Positions 43,322 to 51,631 of a DNA stretch of 64,000 bases are shown one piece after another. The notes below the pieces were generated by a model, which saw only the letters and a list, made by a program, of their open reading frames with translations, was not told where the DNA came from and did no database searches. The stretch lies in contig NZ_JAPNLK010000036.1 of NCBI RefSeq assembly GCF_026627505.1, positions 1 through 64,000 of the forward strand. Direction: 5' to 3'. How positions within the stretch are numbered: position 1 is the first letter of the stretch; the number at the start of each line of letters is the position of its first letter. The stretch is from Streptomyces sp. H27-H5 (lineage in GTDB: Bacteria > Actinomycetota > Actinomycetes > Streptomycetales > Streptomycetaceae). The translations under genes were made by a program, and so were the position numbers.

Positions 43322-43368
43322 GTTAATGGTCGTTAACGCGTATGGGCCTTAGGTTAACGAGCGCTAAC
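43322..43368. promoter_or_regulatory. Operator/promoter region between liu-type operon and TetR gene
   Basis: Two related sites: CGTTAACG (43331-43338, perfect palindrome inside GGTCGTTAACGCG) and GTTAACGAGCGCTAAC (43353-43368, one mismatch between arms). TAGAAT at 43379-43384 serves as the -10 for tetR with a start only 8 bases later, so its message is nearly leaderless. The sites fit repression of both directions by the TetR protein. Confidence 0.65.
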
Positions 43369-43391
43369 GGCCCTGTCTAGAATGGTTTCCC

Positions 43392-43970
43392 ATGAGCACC
43401 AGAGCGGCCGCCCCGACCCGTCGCGAGCAGATCCTCAGTGAGGCCGCTCGTCTCTTCGCCGAGCGCGGCTTCCACGGCGTCGGAGTGGACGAGATAGGGG
43501 CCGCGGTGGGCATCAGCGGCCCCGGCCTGTACCGGCACTTCGCCGGCAAGGACGCCATGCTCGCCGAACTGCTCGTCGGGATCAGCGAGCGGCTGCTCAC
43601 CGGCGGCCGGCGCCGCGCCGAGGAGGCGGCCGGCGACCCGGCGGCGCTACTGGCCTCCCTCGTGGAGGGCCACATCGACTTCGCGCTCGACGACCGCGCG
43701 CTGATCACCCTGCACGACCGGGAGCTGGACCGGCTGCGGGAGGCCGACCGCAAGCTCGTACGACAGTTGCAGCGCCAGTACGTCGAGCTGTGGGTACAGG
43801 TCGTGCGCGAGCTGCACCCGGAGGTGGGGGAGGCGCAGGTACGGGTCTCCGTGCACGCGGTCTTCGGCCTGCTGAACTCCACCCCGCACCTGGCGGCCCT
43901 GGGCCGGGAGGCCACCGAGTCCCTGCTGCGGCGGCTGGCCAACGGGGCCTTCGGGGCGCTGTCGGGGTGA
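43392..43970 (+). CDS. TetR-family regulator of the leucine-degradation operon
   Basis: A 192-residue repressor. The HTH spans about 12-55 (LFAERGFHGVGVDEIGAAVGISGPGLYRHFAGKD), followed by a helical effector domain. The start is ATG 43392 with no ribosome site, matching a near-leaderless transcript. Divergent from the carboxylase operon over a shared operator region. The effector is probably an acyl-CoA intermediate of the pathway (inference). Confidence 0.9.
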   Translation: MSTRAAAPTRREQILSEAARLFAERGFHGVGVDEIGAAVGISGPGLYRHFAGKDAMLAELLVGISERLLTGGRRRAEEAAGDPAALLASLVEGHIDFALDDRALITLHDRELDRLREADRKLVRQLQRQYVELWVQVVRELHPEVGEAQVRVSVHAVFGLLNSTPHLAALGREATESLLRRLANGAFGALSG

Positions 43971-44035
43971 CGCCCGGCGTCCGCGGGTCGAAATGGTTCC
44001 GGCGCGTGACGGCACGCGACGGCAGAATGGGCCGT

Positions 44036-44848
44036 ATGCCGAAGCCGATAGAGACGCCAGCCCAGTCCTCCCAAGCGCCGAGCCGCGCCGAACTCGTCGA
44101 CCACCTGGTCCGCACGCGGATCGCGGGCGACGTCGCCACCCCGCGCGAGAACAACCTCTCCCACTACCGCAAGCTCGCCAACGGCGACCGCCACTACTGG
44201 CTGGGCCTGGAACTCGGCGACCGCTGGGTCGACGAGCAGGACGTGCTCGCCGTCATGGCGGAACGCTGCGGAGTGGTGGACGACGCGACGCACCGCTTCG
44301 GCCAGGACACCATCGACCCGGAGCTGACGGTGGCCGGCCTGGACCGGCTCGCGGCCCGGCTGCGCAAGGCCGCGCTGGACCGGCACAGCGTCCTGCTGGC
44401 CACCGGACACCCCGGCGGCCTGCTGGACGTCCACCGGGCGACCGGCGAGGCCCTGCGGGCGGCCGGTTGCGAGATCGTGGTCATCCCGCGCGGTCTGGTC
44501 GCGGACGAGGGTTCCGTGTGGCAGTTCGCCAACGTCGCCGTGCTGGAGCGGGGCGCGACCCTGTGGCACACCCACTCGCCGGAGCCCATGGCCGCGATCC
44601 TGGACGGGCTGGCGGCCGAGAACCGCCCCCAGCCGGACCTGGTCCTGGCCGACCACGGCTGGGCGGGCTGCGCGGCGCAGCGGGGCCTGGACGCGGTGGG
44701 CTACGCGGACTGCAACGACCCCGCCCTGTTCCTCGCCGAGGCGGAGGGCACCCTCCAGGTCGCGATCCCGCTCGACGACCACGTCCGGGACCCGCGTCAC
44801 TACGACCCGATGGTGGCCTACCTGCTGGACGCCGCGGGCCTGGCCTGA
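44036..44848 (+). CDS. Conserved actinobacterial protein annotated elsewhere as phosphatase
   Basis: A 270-residue soluble protein. Conserved-looking stretches are ATGHPGGLLDVHRATG, VIPRGLVADEG, LWHTHSPEPM, LADHGWAGCAAQRGLDAVG and CNDPALFLAEAEG. Its His/Asp-rich loops (GHPGG, HTHS, ADHGW) suggest a metal- or phosphate-binding site. Streptomyces entries call it phosphatase, but I see no motif that proves it. The start ATG 44036 is used; ATG 44027 in frame (MGRMPK) is also possible. It follows tetR by 65 bp. Confidence 0.6.
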   Translation: MPKPIETPAQSSQAPSRAELVDHLVRTRIAGDVATPRENNLSHYRKLANGDRHYWLGLELGDRWVDEQDVLAVMAERCGVVDDATHRFGQDTIDPELTVAGLDRLAARLRKAALDRHSVLLATGHPGGLLDVHRATGEALRAAGCEIVVIPRGLVADEGSVWQFANVAVLERGATLWHTHSPEPMAAILDGLAAENRPQPDLVLADHGWAGCAAQRGLDAVGYADCNDPALFLAEAEGTLQVAIPLDDHVRDPRHYDPMVAYLLDAAGLA

Positions 44849-44943
44849 CGGCAGCCGACGCGGGGCGGGGCGTGCGCCCCGCCGAGGGGTCGGCCGCGGA
44901 TCCGGCCGCGACGGTCATGCGGAGGGCCGCGCCCGGGGTGTGA

Positions 44944-45807
44944 TCACTTGAGCCAGCCGGTGGTGAAGTCCTGGACGGCCGAACCGTCGAGGTCCGCCAG
45001 CTTGATGCCGACGAAGTCCCGCGCCCAGTCGGAGGTCTGCACCCGGAACGGCATCCGCTCCGCGGTCAGCGCCTCGATGACGGGGGCGGCCGCCTCGGCC
45101 GAGGTCTGGGCGTGGTCGTAGGCCTGCGAGGTGCGCCCGAGGTAGGCCCGCAGCGCGGGGGCGTACGGTCCGGCCTCGGTGAGCAGGGTCGGTACGTCGA
45201 TCCCGATCGTGGCGACGAACTCGCTGGTGACGGCGCCCGGTTCGACGACGGCCACCTGGACGCCGGTGGTGGCGACGACCGGGGCGAGCGACTCCATGAA
45301 GCCCTCGACGGCGAACTTGGCCGCGCAGTACGCCTCGTTGAACGGCTGGCCGATCATGCCGCCGACGCTCGTCACCGTGATGACCCGCCCGCCCGAGGCG
45401 CGCAGGTGGGGGAGGGCGGCCCGGGTGACCTCGACGACGCCGAAGTAGTTGACCTCCATCGCGGCCCGGACCGGCTCCATGCCGTGCTGCTCGATCGTGC
45501 CGACGAACCCGGCGCCGGCGTTGTTCACCACCGCGTCGAGCCGGCCGTGTTCCGCGACGACCTCCGCCACGCAGCGGGCCACGGAGCCGGAGTCCGTCAC
45601 GTCGAGCGGCTTGACCTGCATCAGGTCCGAGACGCCGGCTTCGGCGGCCGCTTCCAGCAGGGCGTCGGCGCGGCCGGTGTCGCGCATGGTGGCGACGGTG
45701 TGCAGGCCCGCGCGGGCGGCGGCGACCGCGGCGGCCAGGCCGATGCCGGTGGAGGTGCCGGTGACGAGGACGACCTTGGGGCCGGTGGGGGTGGGGGTGG
45801 CGGACAT
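44944..45807 (-). CDS. Short-chain dehydrogenase/reductase
   Basis: A 287-residue classical SDR. TGTSTGIG is the cofactor loop, VVNNAG follows, and the catalytic Ser (VTSVGG) and YCAAK are in place. The start ATG 45807 has AGGAGA 6 bases upstream. It is divergent from a MarR gene over a 41-bp inverted repeat, so it is presumably controlled by it. Cofactor preference looks NADP-like (Arg in MRDTGR), but this is a guess. Confidence 0.9.
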   Translation of the reverse strand: MSATPTPTGPKVVLVTGTSTGIGLAAAVAAARAGLHTVATMRDTGRADALLEAAAEAGVSDLMQVKPLDVTDSGSVARCVAEVVAEHGRLDAVVNNAGAGFVGTIEQHGMEPVRAAMEVNYFGVVEVTRAALPHLRASGGRVITVTSVGGMIGQPFNEAYCAAKFAVEGFMESLAPVVATTGVQVAVVEPGAVTSEFVATIGIDVPTLLTEAGPYAPALRAYLGRTSQAYDHAQTSAEAAAPVIEALTAERMPFRVQTSDWARDFVGIKLADLDGSAVQDFTTGWLK

Positions 45808-45836
45808 GGGGGTCTCCTGAGGATCGCGTATTTCTG

Positions 45837-45877
45837 TGCGTGCACACACACATTACTCATGTGTGCGTGTGCACGCA
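45837..45877. promoter_or_regulatory. Long imperfect inverted repeat, MarR operator
   Basis: TGCGTGCACACACACAT (45837-45853) faces ATGTGTGCGTGTGCACGCA (45859-45877) around TACTC. The arms differ by one CA/GC unit. Composed of GTGCAC and TGTGTG blocks, it is placed so that it overlaps both divergent promoters of the SDR and MarR genes. Confidence 0.75.
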
Positions 45878-45896
45878 ATTAGGTAGGCTCCTCGTC

Positions 45897-46346
45897 ATGG
45901 CGCACAACGAGCTCTCCATGGGCGGACTCACCCCCCGCGACCACGCCTTCTACGGCCTGGTCTGGGCCGGCACCACCCTCACGGCCCGGGTCGACCAGGC
46001 CCTCACCCGACGGCACGACCTGCCGCTCTCGTGGTTCGAGGTGATGCTGTGGCTCCAGGCCCAGGAGGAGCCGGTCGCCTCCTCCGAGCTGGGGGCCAGG
46101 ACGCTGCTCAGCCGCAGCCAGGTCTCCCGGGTCGCCGACTCGCTCCAGGCGCGCGGCCTCGTCGAGCGGATACCTTCACCGACCGACGCGCGTTCCGTGC
46201 GGATCGCCCTGACCGACGCCGGCCGGCGCGCCTTCCTGGAGGCCGACGCCACCCGCCGCGAGGCCCTCGCCGAGGTCTTCGACGACCGGCTCGACGACGC
46301 GGACATCGCCGCGCTCGGCGCGATCTGGGCCAAGCTCAAGGCGTAG
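45897..46346 (+). CDS. MarR-family transcriptional regulator
   Basis: A 149-residue regulator. The winged helix contains VASSELGARTLLSRSQVSRVADSLQARGLVERI and the wing SPTDARSVRIALT with DxRS in place of DxRR. The start ATG 45897 is chosen because upstream codons lie in the operator repeat. No clear ribosome site is present, so the message may be nearly leaderless. Likely autoregulates and controls the divergent SDR. Confidence 0.9.
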   Translation: MAHNELSMGGLTPRDHAFYGLVWAGTTLTARVDQALTRRHDLPLSWFEVMLWLQAQEEPVASSELGARTLLSRSQVSRVADSLQARGLVERIPSPTDARSVRIALTDAGRRAFLEADATRREALAEVFDDRLDDADIAALGAIWAKLKA

Positions 46347-46466
46347 GCCGTCCCTCTCGGAGCGTGCCGGACCCGCGCCGCCCGGCGAGATCCGGCAGAG
46401 ACGCCCCGGCCGGCAACGGCGCCCGGGCGAGCGGGCGTTGTCAGTGCCGGCGCCTACGGTCGCCCC

Positions 46467-47297
46467 ATGACCAAGACGCCGAACCCGCTGTCCGCGCTGG
46501 CCGCCGACCCGCAAGGCCGCTCCCTGGGCCTCGCGTTGCCGCCCGGCACGCTGATCGACGGTCCCGGCCGACGGTTCGCGCGCCGGTCCCCGCTGGTGTG
46601 GGTGTCCGACGAGCCCGTGGGCCCCGGAGCGCTCGCCGCCCACCGCGGCCCGGCACGGGCGGCCGGCCTCCAGGCGGTGCTGTTCCAGGGCCGGCGCGGC
46701 CTGGAGAACTGGTGGACCCGCGGCGAGCTGCGGCCCCGCGAGATGTCCGACCCCGACGACCACCACGTCGAACCGGTCCTGCGCGCGTACTGGGCCGATG
46801 TGGTCCCCGACCCCGAGGAGGGAGCCGAGGGCGAGGAACTGATCGCGCCCTTCGGCCGGGAGTGGCCGGGGCTCGCCGAGCCCGGGGTCCCGGACGGGGA
46901 ACCGGAGGAGCAAGCCGTCGCCCGGGCCGACGAGCTGATCCGGGAGGGCGTCCTGCCGAGCCCCCGCCTGGCCCTGATACCGGCGGCCCGGGGAGCGGAC
47001 GCACCCACCGCGATGGGGTGGCGCGGCCCCCTGAACCACGAGAACGACACGGCCCTCGTCAGCACCGTCCTGCGCTCCTGGGAAGAGCGCTACGGCGCCC
47101 GCGTCCTCGCCCTCGGCTTCGACGAACTCCACCTCTCGGTGGCCGCCCCGCCCGCGACGCGGGCCGCCGCCCTCCCCGTCGCCGCCGAGCACTTCGCCTT
47201 CTGCCCCGACAACGTCTGGCAGGGCTCCGGCAGCGTGCACGCCTACGCGGACGAGGCCGTCGTCGGCGCGCGGACCTGGGCATTCTGGTGGGACTGA
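46467..47297 (+). CDS. DUF4253-domain protein
   Basis: A 276-residue soluble protein. The C-terminal 110 residues (MGWRGPLNHENDTALVSTVLRSWEERYGARVLALGFDELHLSVAAPP, then FCPDNVWQG) match DUF4253, a domain found alone or beside polymorphic toxin/immunity loci. No toxin-like gene adjoins it here. ATG 46467 lacks a strong ribosome site. Confidence 0.82.
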   Translation: MTKTPNPLSALAADPQGRSLGLALPPGTLIDGPGRRFARRSPLVWVSDEPVGPGALAAHRGPARAAGLQAVLFQGRRGLENWWTRGELRPREMSDPDDHHVEPVLRAYWADVVPDPEEGAEGEELIAPFGREWPGLAEPGVPDGEPEEQAVARADELIREGVLPSPRLALIPAARGADAPTAMGWRGPLNHENDTALVSTVLRSWEERYGARVLALGFDELHLSVAAPPATRAAALPVAAEHFAFCPDNVWQGSGSVHAYADEAVVGARTWAFWWD

Positions 47298-47331
47298 GGA
47301 ACGGCGAGCCGGCCTCGGCCCCACCGCCCGC

Positions 47332-48312
47332 TCACCCGACCCGGCCGGGCGGCGGCGGGGTCGGGGCGGCCGGCGGCGCGGTCCGAGGGGGAGGCGGCGT
47401 GGTCGGCGTCGGGTCCAGGTAGACGCGGCGGATCGCCGGGAAGCGCTCCCGCAGCTGGTCCTCCGCGTCCTCGCACGCGGCCTCCACCTGCCGCGCCGAC
47501 GCCAGGTCATGGAAGTCGATCTTCGCCGCGATCAGCACCTCGGCCGGGCCCTGCACCAGGGTCGTCAGCTCCAGCACCGCCTCGATGTGCGGCACGGTCA
47601 GCAGCTCCTCCCGGACCTCCGCCCGCATCGAGGCGGGCAGCGAACGGCCGATCAGGTACTGCGCGTTCGAGCGGCCCAGCTCCCACGCCACCCACACCAG
47701 GAGCAGCCCGATCAGCAGCGACGCCACCCCGTCGTACACACCCGACCCGGTCAGCTGCGCCCCCAACAGCCCGCCGGCGGCCAGTACCAGGCCGATCAGC
47801 GCGGCCACGTTCTCCAGCAGCACGGCCTTCACCGCCGTGTCCGGGGTGTGCTTCACGTACAGGCCCAGGGGCGCGGCCAACCGTGCCGCCTCGCCCCTCA
47901 TCTGGCGCCACGCCACCAGCAGGGAGTAGCCCTCCAGCAGGAACGCCACCGCCAGGATCACGTACGACACCACCGGGTCCCCGGGGTCCTCCCCGTGCAC
48001 CAGCGTGTGGATCCCGTCGTACACGGCGAACACCGCGCCGCCGACGAAGGTGGCGACCGAGGCCAGCAGCGCCCAGATGTACCGCTCAGGCCCGTAGCCC
48101 AGCGGATGCGCCTCGTCCGCCGGGCGGGCGCCGCGCTTGAGCGAGACCAGCAGCATCACCTCGGTCACCGTGTCGGCCACCGAGTGCGCCGCCTCCGACA
48201 GCATGGCGCTGGATCCGCTCACGACCCCGCCGACCGCCTTCGCGGCGGCGATGCCGAGGTTGGTGACGACCGCGACGACGACCGTTCCGAGACTTTCCGC
48301 TTCTTCGGGCAC
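47332..48312 (-). CDS. Cation diffusion facilitator transporter
   Basis: A 326-residue six-helix metal/proton antiporter. SEAAHSVADT on helix 2 and the partner acidic site on helix 5 (YDGVASLLIG) are the metal-binding positions, although the first is H-x3-D. The cytoplasmic ferredoxin-like domain (about 215-300) follows, then a Pro/Thr-rich tail (PTPTTPPPPRTAPP). The start GTG 48312 lacks a ribosome site. Likely exports Zn, Fe or Mn. Confidence 0.87.
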   Translation of the reverse strand: MPEEAESLGTVVVAVVTNLGIAAAKAVGGVVSGSSAMLSEAAHSVADTVTEVMLLVSLKRGARPADEAHPLGYGPERYIWALLASVATFVGGAVFAVYDGIHTLVHGEDPGDPVVSYVILAVAFLLEGYSLLVAWRQMRGEAARLAAPLGLYVKHTPDTAVKAVLLENVAALIGLVLAAGGLLGAQLTGSGVYDGVASLLIGLLLVWVAWELGRSNAQYLIGRSLPASMRAEVREELLTVPHIEAVLELTTLVQGPAEVLIAAKIDFHDLASARQVEAACEDAEDQLRERFPAIRRVYLDPTPTTPPPPRTAPPAAPTPPPPGRVG

Positions 48313-48368
48313 GAGGTGACGGTATGTCCGACGCCCGGCCCGGGGACGGGCGACACCCGGACGCGGAC

Positions 48369-49247
48369 TCAGCCGCGCGGGACGCGCACCACGCCCTCCT
48401 GGATGACGGTGACGGCCAGCCGCCCGTCCTGGGTCCAGATGCGGGCCTGCCCCAGACCCCGGCCGGCGGCGGCCGAGGGGGACTCCTGGTCGTACAGCAG
48501 CCACTCGTCGGCGCGGAACGGCCGGTGGAACCACATCGCGTGGTCCAGCGAGGCGCCCACCACGTCGCCCACGGCCCAGCCGCCCCGGCCGTGCGCGAGC
48601 AGCACCGAGTCGAGCAGGGTCATGTCCGAGACGTACGTGGCCAGGCAGGTGTGCAGCAGGGCGTCGTCGCTCTCCAGCTTCCCGGCGGTACGGAACCACA
48701 CCTGCGAGCGCGGCTCGACCGGCTGCCCGACGCTGCCCCACGGAGGGGTCGTCGCGTACCGCAGGTCCACCGCGCCCCGCGCCTCGATCAGCCGCTCCAC
48801 CGTGTCCGGGTCGCGGAAGATCCCCCGGTACGCGGGCAGGGCCTCGGCGGCGGTGGGCAGGGTCTCGGGATCGGGGGCGTCCGGCATCGCCGTCTGGTGG
48901 TCCAGCCCCTCCTCGTACGTCTGGAACGACGCGGAGAGGTGGAAGATCGGCTGGCCGTGCTGGACGGCCACCACCCGGCGGGTGGTGAAGGAGCGCCCGT
49001 CGCGGATCCGGTCCACCGAGTACACGATGGGCGCGCCGGGGTCGCCGGCGCGCAGGAAGTACGAGTGCAGCGAGTGCGCGGTGCGGTCCCCGGGCACGGT
49101 CCGCCCGGCCGCGACCAGCGCCTGGGCCGCGACCTGTCCGCCGAAGACGCGCGGTACCAGCGCCGAACGGCTGGTACCGCGGAAGATGTTCTCCTCGATC
49201 TGCTCCAGGTCGAGCAGATCGAGGAGCGTCGTCAGAGCCTCGTTCAT
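48369..49247 (-). CDS. tesB: Acyl-CoA thioesterase II
   Basis: A 292-residue double-hotdog thioesterase releasing free fatty acid from acyl-CoA. VFGGQVAAQALVAAGRTV and LHSYFLRAGDPGAPIVYSV are in the first hotdog; VGASLDHAMWFHRPF contains the catalytic Asp of the second. The start is ATG 49247 with no obvious ribosome site. It is 36 bp downstream of an acyl-CoA dehydrogenase gene, the likely operon partner. Confidence 0.92.
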   Translation of the reverse strand: MNEALTTLLDLLDLEQIEENIFRGTSRSALVPRVFGGQVAAQALVAAGRTVPGDRTAHSLHSYFLRAGDPGAPIVYSVDRIRDGRSFTTRRVVAVQHGQPIFHLSASFQTYEEGLDHQTAMPDAPDPETLPTAAEALPAYRGIFRDPDTVERLIEARGAVDLRYATTPPWGSVGQPVEPRSQVWFRTAGKLESDDALLHTCLATYVSDMTLLDSVLLAHGRGGWAVGDVVGASLDHAMWFHRPFRADEWLLYDQESPSAAAGRGLGQARIWTQDGRLAVTVIQEGVVRVPRG

Positions 49248-49283
49248 GGGGGAAGGGTAGGTCCCGAGGGGGTCCGGAATCCC

Positions 49284-50441
49284 TTACAGGCCCATGGACT
49301 TGGCGATGATGGACTTCATGACCTCGCTGGTGCCGCCGTAGATGCGGTTCACGCGGTTGTCGGCGTACAGGCGGGCGATCGGGTACTCGTTCATGTAGCC
49401 GTAGCCGCCGTGCAGCTGGAGGCACTTGTCGATGACGCGGTGCGCGACCTCGGTCGTGAAGAGCTTCGCGGACGCGGCCTCGGCGGCGGTCAGCTCACCG
49501 GCGTCCAGGGCCTCCAGCGCGCGGTCGGCGACGGCCTCGGCCGCGTCCACCTCGGCCTGGCAAGCGGCCAGTTCGAACTTGGTGTTCTGGAAGTGCGCGA
49601 CCGGCTTGCCGAAGACGGTGCGGTCCGTCACGTACTGCTGGGCGAACCGGACGGCGGCCTTGGCCTGGGCGTACGCGCCGAAGGCGATGCCCCAGCGCTC
49701 GGAGGGCAGGTTCGCGCCGAGGTAGTAGAAGCCCTTGTTCTCCTCGCCCATCAGGTCCTCGACCGGGACCTTCACGTCGACGAACGCCAGCTCGGCGGTG
49801 TCGGATGTGCGCAGGCCCAGCTTGTCGAGCTTGCGGCCGATCGAGTAGCCGGCGGACTTGGTGTCCACGGCGAAGAGGGAGATGCCGAAGCGGCGGTCGT
49901 CCTCGCGCGGGGAGGAGGTACGGGCGCAGACGATCACCCGGTCGGCGTGCACGCCGCCGGTGATGAAGGTCTTGGAGCCGTTGAGGACGTAGTGCGTGCC
50001 GTCCTCGGAGAGCTTCGCGGTGGTCTTCATGCCCGCGACGTCGGAGCCGGTGCCGGGCTCGGTCATCGCCAGCGCCCACATCTCCTCGCCGGTGACGAAC
50101 TTCGGCAGGAAGCGCTTCTTCTGCTCGTCGTCGGCCAGCATCTTGATGTAGGGCAGGGCGAGCAGCACGTGCACGCCGGAGCCGCCGAAGTTGACGCCCG
50201 CGCGGGAGGTCTCCTCGTAGAGGACGGCCTCGAACTTGTGGGTGTCCAGGCCCGCGCCGCCGAACTCCTCGGGCACGTTGATGCCGAAGATGCCCAGCTC
50301 ACCGAGCTTGTAGTAGAAGTCGCGGGGAGCCTGACCGGCCTGGAACCAGTCGTCGTAGACCGGCACGACCTCGGTCTCGATGAAGTCCCGGATGGTCTCG
50401 CGGAACGCCTCGTGGTCCTCGTTGAAAACGGTACGGCGCAC
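49284..50441 (-). CDS. Acyl-CoA dehydrogenase (long-chain-type)
   Basis: A 385-residue FAD enzyme. LAMTEPGTGSDVAGMKTTA and TFITGG form the flavin site, and FGKPVAHFQNTKFELA and QLHGGYGYMNEYPIARLYADNRVNRIYGGTSEVM complete the family pattern. GTG 50441 is preceded by GGGAG. It precedes tesB. A palindromic AAGCGCTT at 50483-50490 in the promoter suggests control by a fatty-acid-responsive TetR/GntR protein. Confidence 0.9.
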   Translation of the reverse strand: MRRTVFNEDHEAFRETIRDFIETEVVPVYDDWFQAGQAPRDFYYKLGELGIFGINVPEEFGGAGLDTHKFEAVLYEETSRAGVNFGGSGVHVLLALPYIKMLADDEQKKRFLPKFVTGEEMWALAMTEPGTGSDVAGMKTTAKLSEDGTHYVLNGSKTFITGGVHADRVIVCARTSSPREDDRRFGISLFAVDTKSAGYSIGRKLDKLGLRTSDTAELAFVDVKVPVEDLMGEENKGFYYLGANLPSERWGIAFGAYAQAKAAVRFAQQYVTDRTVFGKPVAHFQNTKFELAACQAEVDAAEAVADRALEALDAGELTAAEAASAKLFTTEVAHRVIDKCLQLHGGYGYMNEYPIARLYADNRVNRIYGGTSEVMKSIIAKSMGL

Positions 50442-50481
50442 GGCCGGACTCCCTTCGTCGCGGCGGTCCGCCGCTTATGTC

Positions 50482-50495
50482 TAAGCGCTTGCTCA
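50482..50495. promoter_or_regulatory. AAGCGCTT palindromic operator upstream of acyl-CoA dehydrogenase
   Basis: TAAGCGCTTGCTCA contains a perfect 8-bp palindrome, 42 bp before the dehydrogenase start, within an A/T-rich promoter region (50474-50505). Tentative. Confidence 0.45.
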
Positions 50496-50704
50496 TACAA
50501 AGTTACCGGCGAGTTGTCCATCCGTCCAGAGAGAGGTCCGTCGCACGGCGCGCGGCGCCCGGCACGGACCTGCCGGGCGCTGCGCGCGGTCGCTCGAACG
50601 AGGGAACGGAGGGGGTGCGTGCGGTGCGGTCGCGGCCCCGCCCGGCCGCGATCGACGGGCTTCGGTTCGGGCGGCCGGGTGGTCGCGTGGTCGGTCGGGT
50701 CGGG

Positions 50705-51241
50705 TCAGGAGTAGTGGCACACGGTGACCCAGCCGCCCTGGACGTCGGCGCCGCTCCTCGCGCCGCAGCCCATCTTGGTGGAGTGGGGCTGGACCATGTT
50801 GTAGTAGTGGCCCCAGTTCCGGTACCCGTCGCTGTTGGTGTCGTGGTCGGGACCCGCGGCGTCGTAGGCGGCCTTCTCGGAGGCCCACTGGCCGACGGCC
50901 CCGTCCGGTCCGACGCTCGATATGTTCTCGGCGACGTTGATCGAGCTGTGGTTCAGCTCGTTGCCCGCGGAGGACTGCGGATCGTCCGCCCATCCCTGGG
51001 CCTGGTTCGCGAGGCCGCCGTCCCAGCCGAGGGGCGGTTGGCCGTTCTGTTGGCGGACGCTGTTGGTCTCGGCGAGCATGGCCTGCTGATCGGCCGGGCT
51101 GACCGCCGACGGAAGGCTCGCGGAGGCGGCGACGGTCGCCGAGGCGCCCGTCGCCAGCAGCAGACCTCCGGCCATCAGGGCCGTCGCGACGGCGGCCGTG
51201 GCGCGGCGGTGTGTCCGGGTGTGTCTCCGGGTGTGGTTCAC
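50705..51241 (-). CDS. Secreted CAP (SCP/PR-1) domain protein
   Basis: A 178-residue exported protein. The His/Arg-rich N-terminus (HTRRHTRTHRR) is followed by a Sec signal (AVATALMAGGLLLATGASA) and a CAP domain: LAETNSVRQQNGQPPLGWD, HSSINVAENIS, and GHYYNMVQPHSTKMGCGA with the conserved C-terminal Cys in VTVCHYS. The start GTG 51241 has GGAGG 6 bases upstream. Closest in pattern to plant PR-1-like bacterial CAP proteins. Function (lipid or polysaccharide binding) unknown. Confidence 0.87.
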   Translation of the reverse strand: MNHTRRHTRTHRRATAAVATALMAGGLLLATGASATVAASASLPSAVSPADQQAMLAETNSVRQQNGQPPLGWDGGLANQAQGWADDPQSSAGNELNHSSINVAENISSVGPDGAVGQWASEKAAYDAAGPDHDTNSDGYRNWGHYYNMVQPHSTKMGCGARSGADVQGGWVTVCHYS

Positions 51242-51631
51242 GGCGACCTCCTGGTCGCACGGGGGCATGCGGGAAGGTCCGGCGCACGTGGGGGCGGTCC
51301 CGGGAACGGGCCGCACGGCCGGCTCGGGGCGATGGCGCCAAGTGGCCATCGGCGAGACGAGATCCGGTCGACGGCCCCCGCCGCCTCCGGTGAGTCCAGC
51401 GTAGGTCCGGGGTATGCGTGCGGCGACCGGAGCCGGGGCGGCCCCCGTTGACGCGCGATCGGTCGGCGGACGTGCCCCCGGGGCGACAACTGCCCTGCCC
51501 CCGGGCCCTCTTCGCGCCCGTCGGGCCGGTCGGGGGGCGTCGGCCCTCCAGCCGCGGTCGTGGCCCGGTCCGGGGCGTCGGTCCGGATGTGGTGGTCCGC
51601 CCGCTCGCGGTCCTCGGTGGGGCTGCGGCCG
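51242..51631. other. Intergenic region, 390 bp
   Basis: Between the CAP gene start and the PucR-type gene stop, very GC-rich. It must hold the CAP promoter. I see no convincing -10/-35, repeat or RNA gene. Confidence 0.35.

Noticed and set aside
46467..47297. DUF4253 protein as part of a toxin-immunity pair
   Set aside because: No toxin-like neighbour; flanked by MarR and CDF transporter genes.
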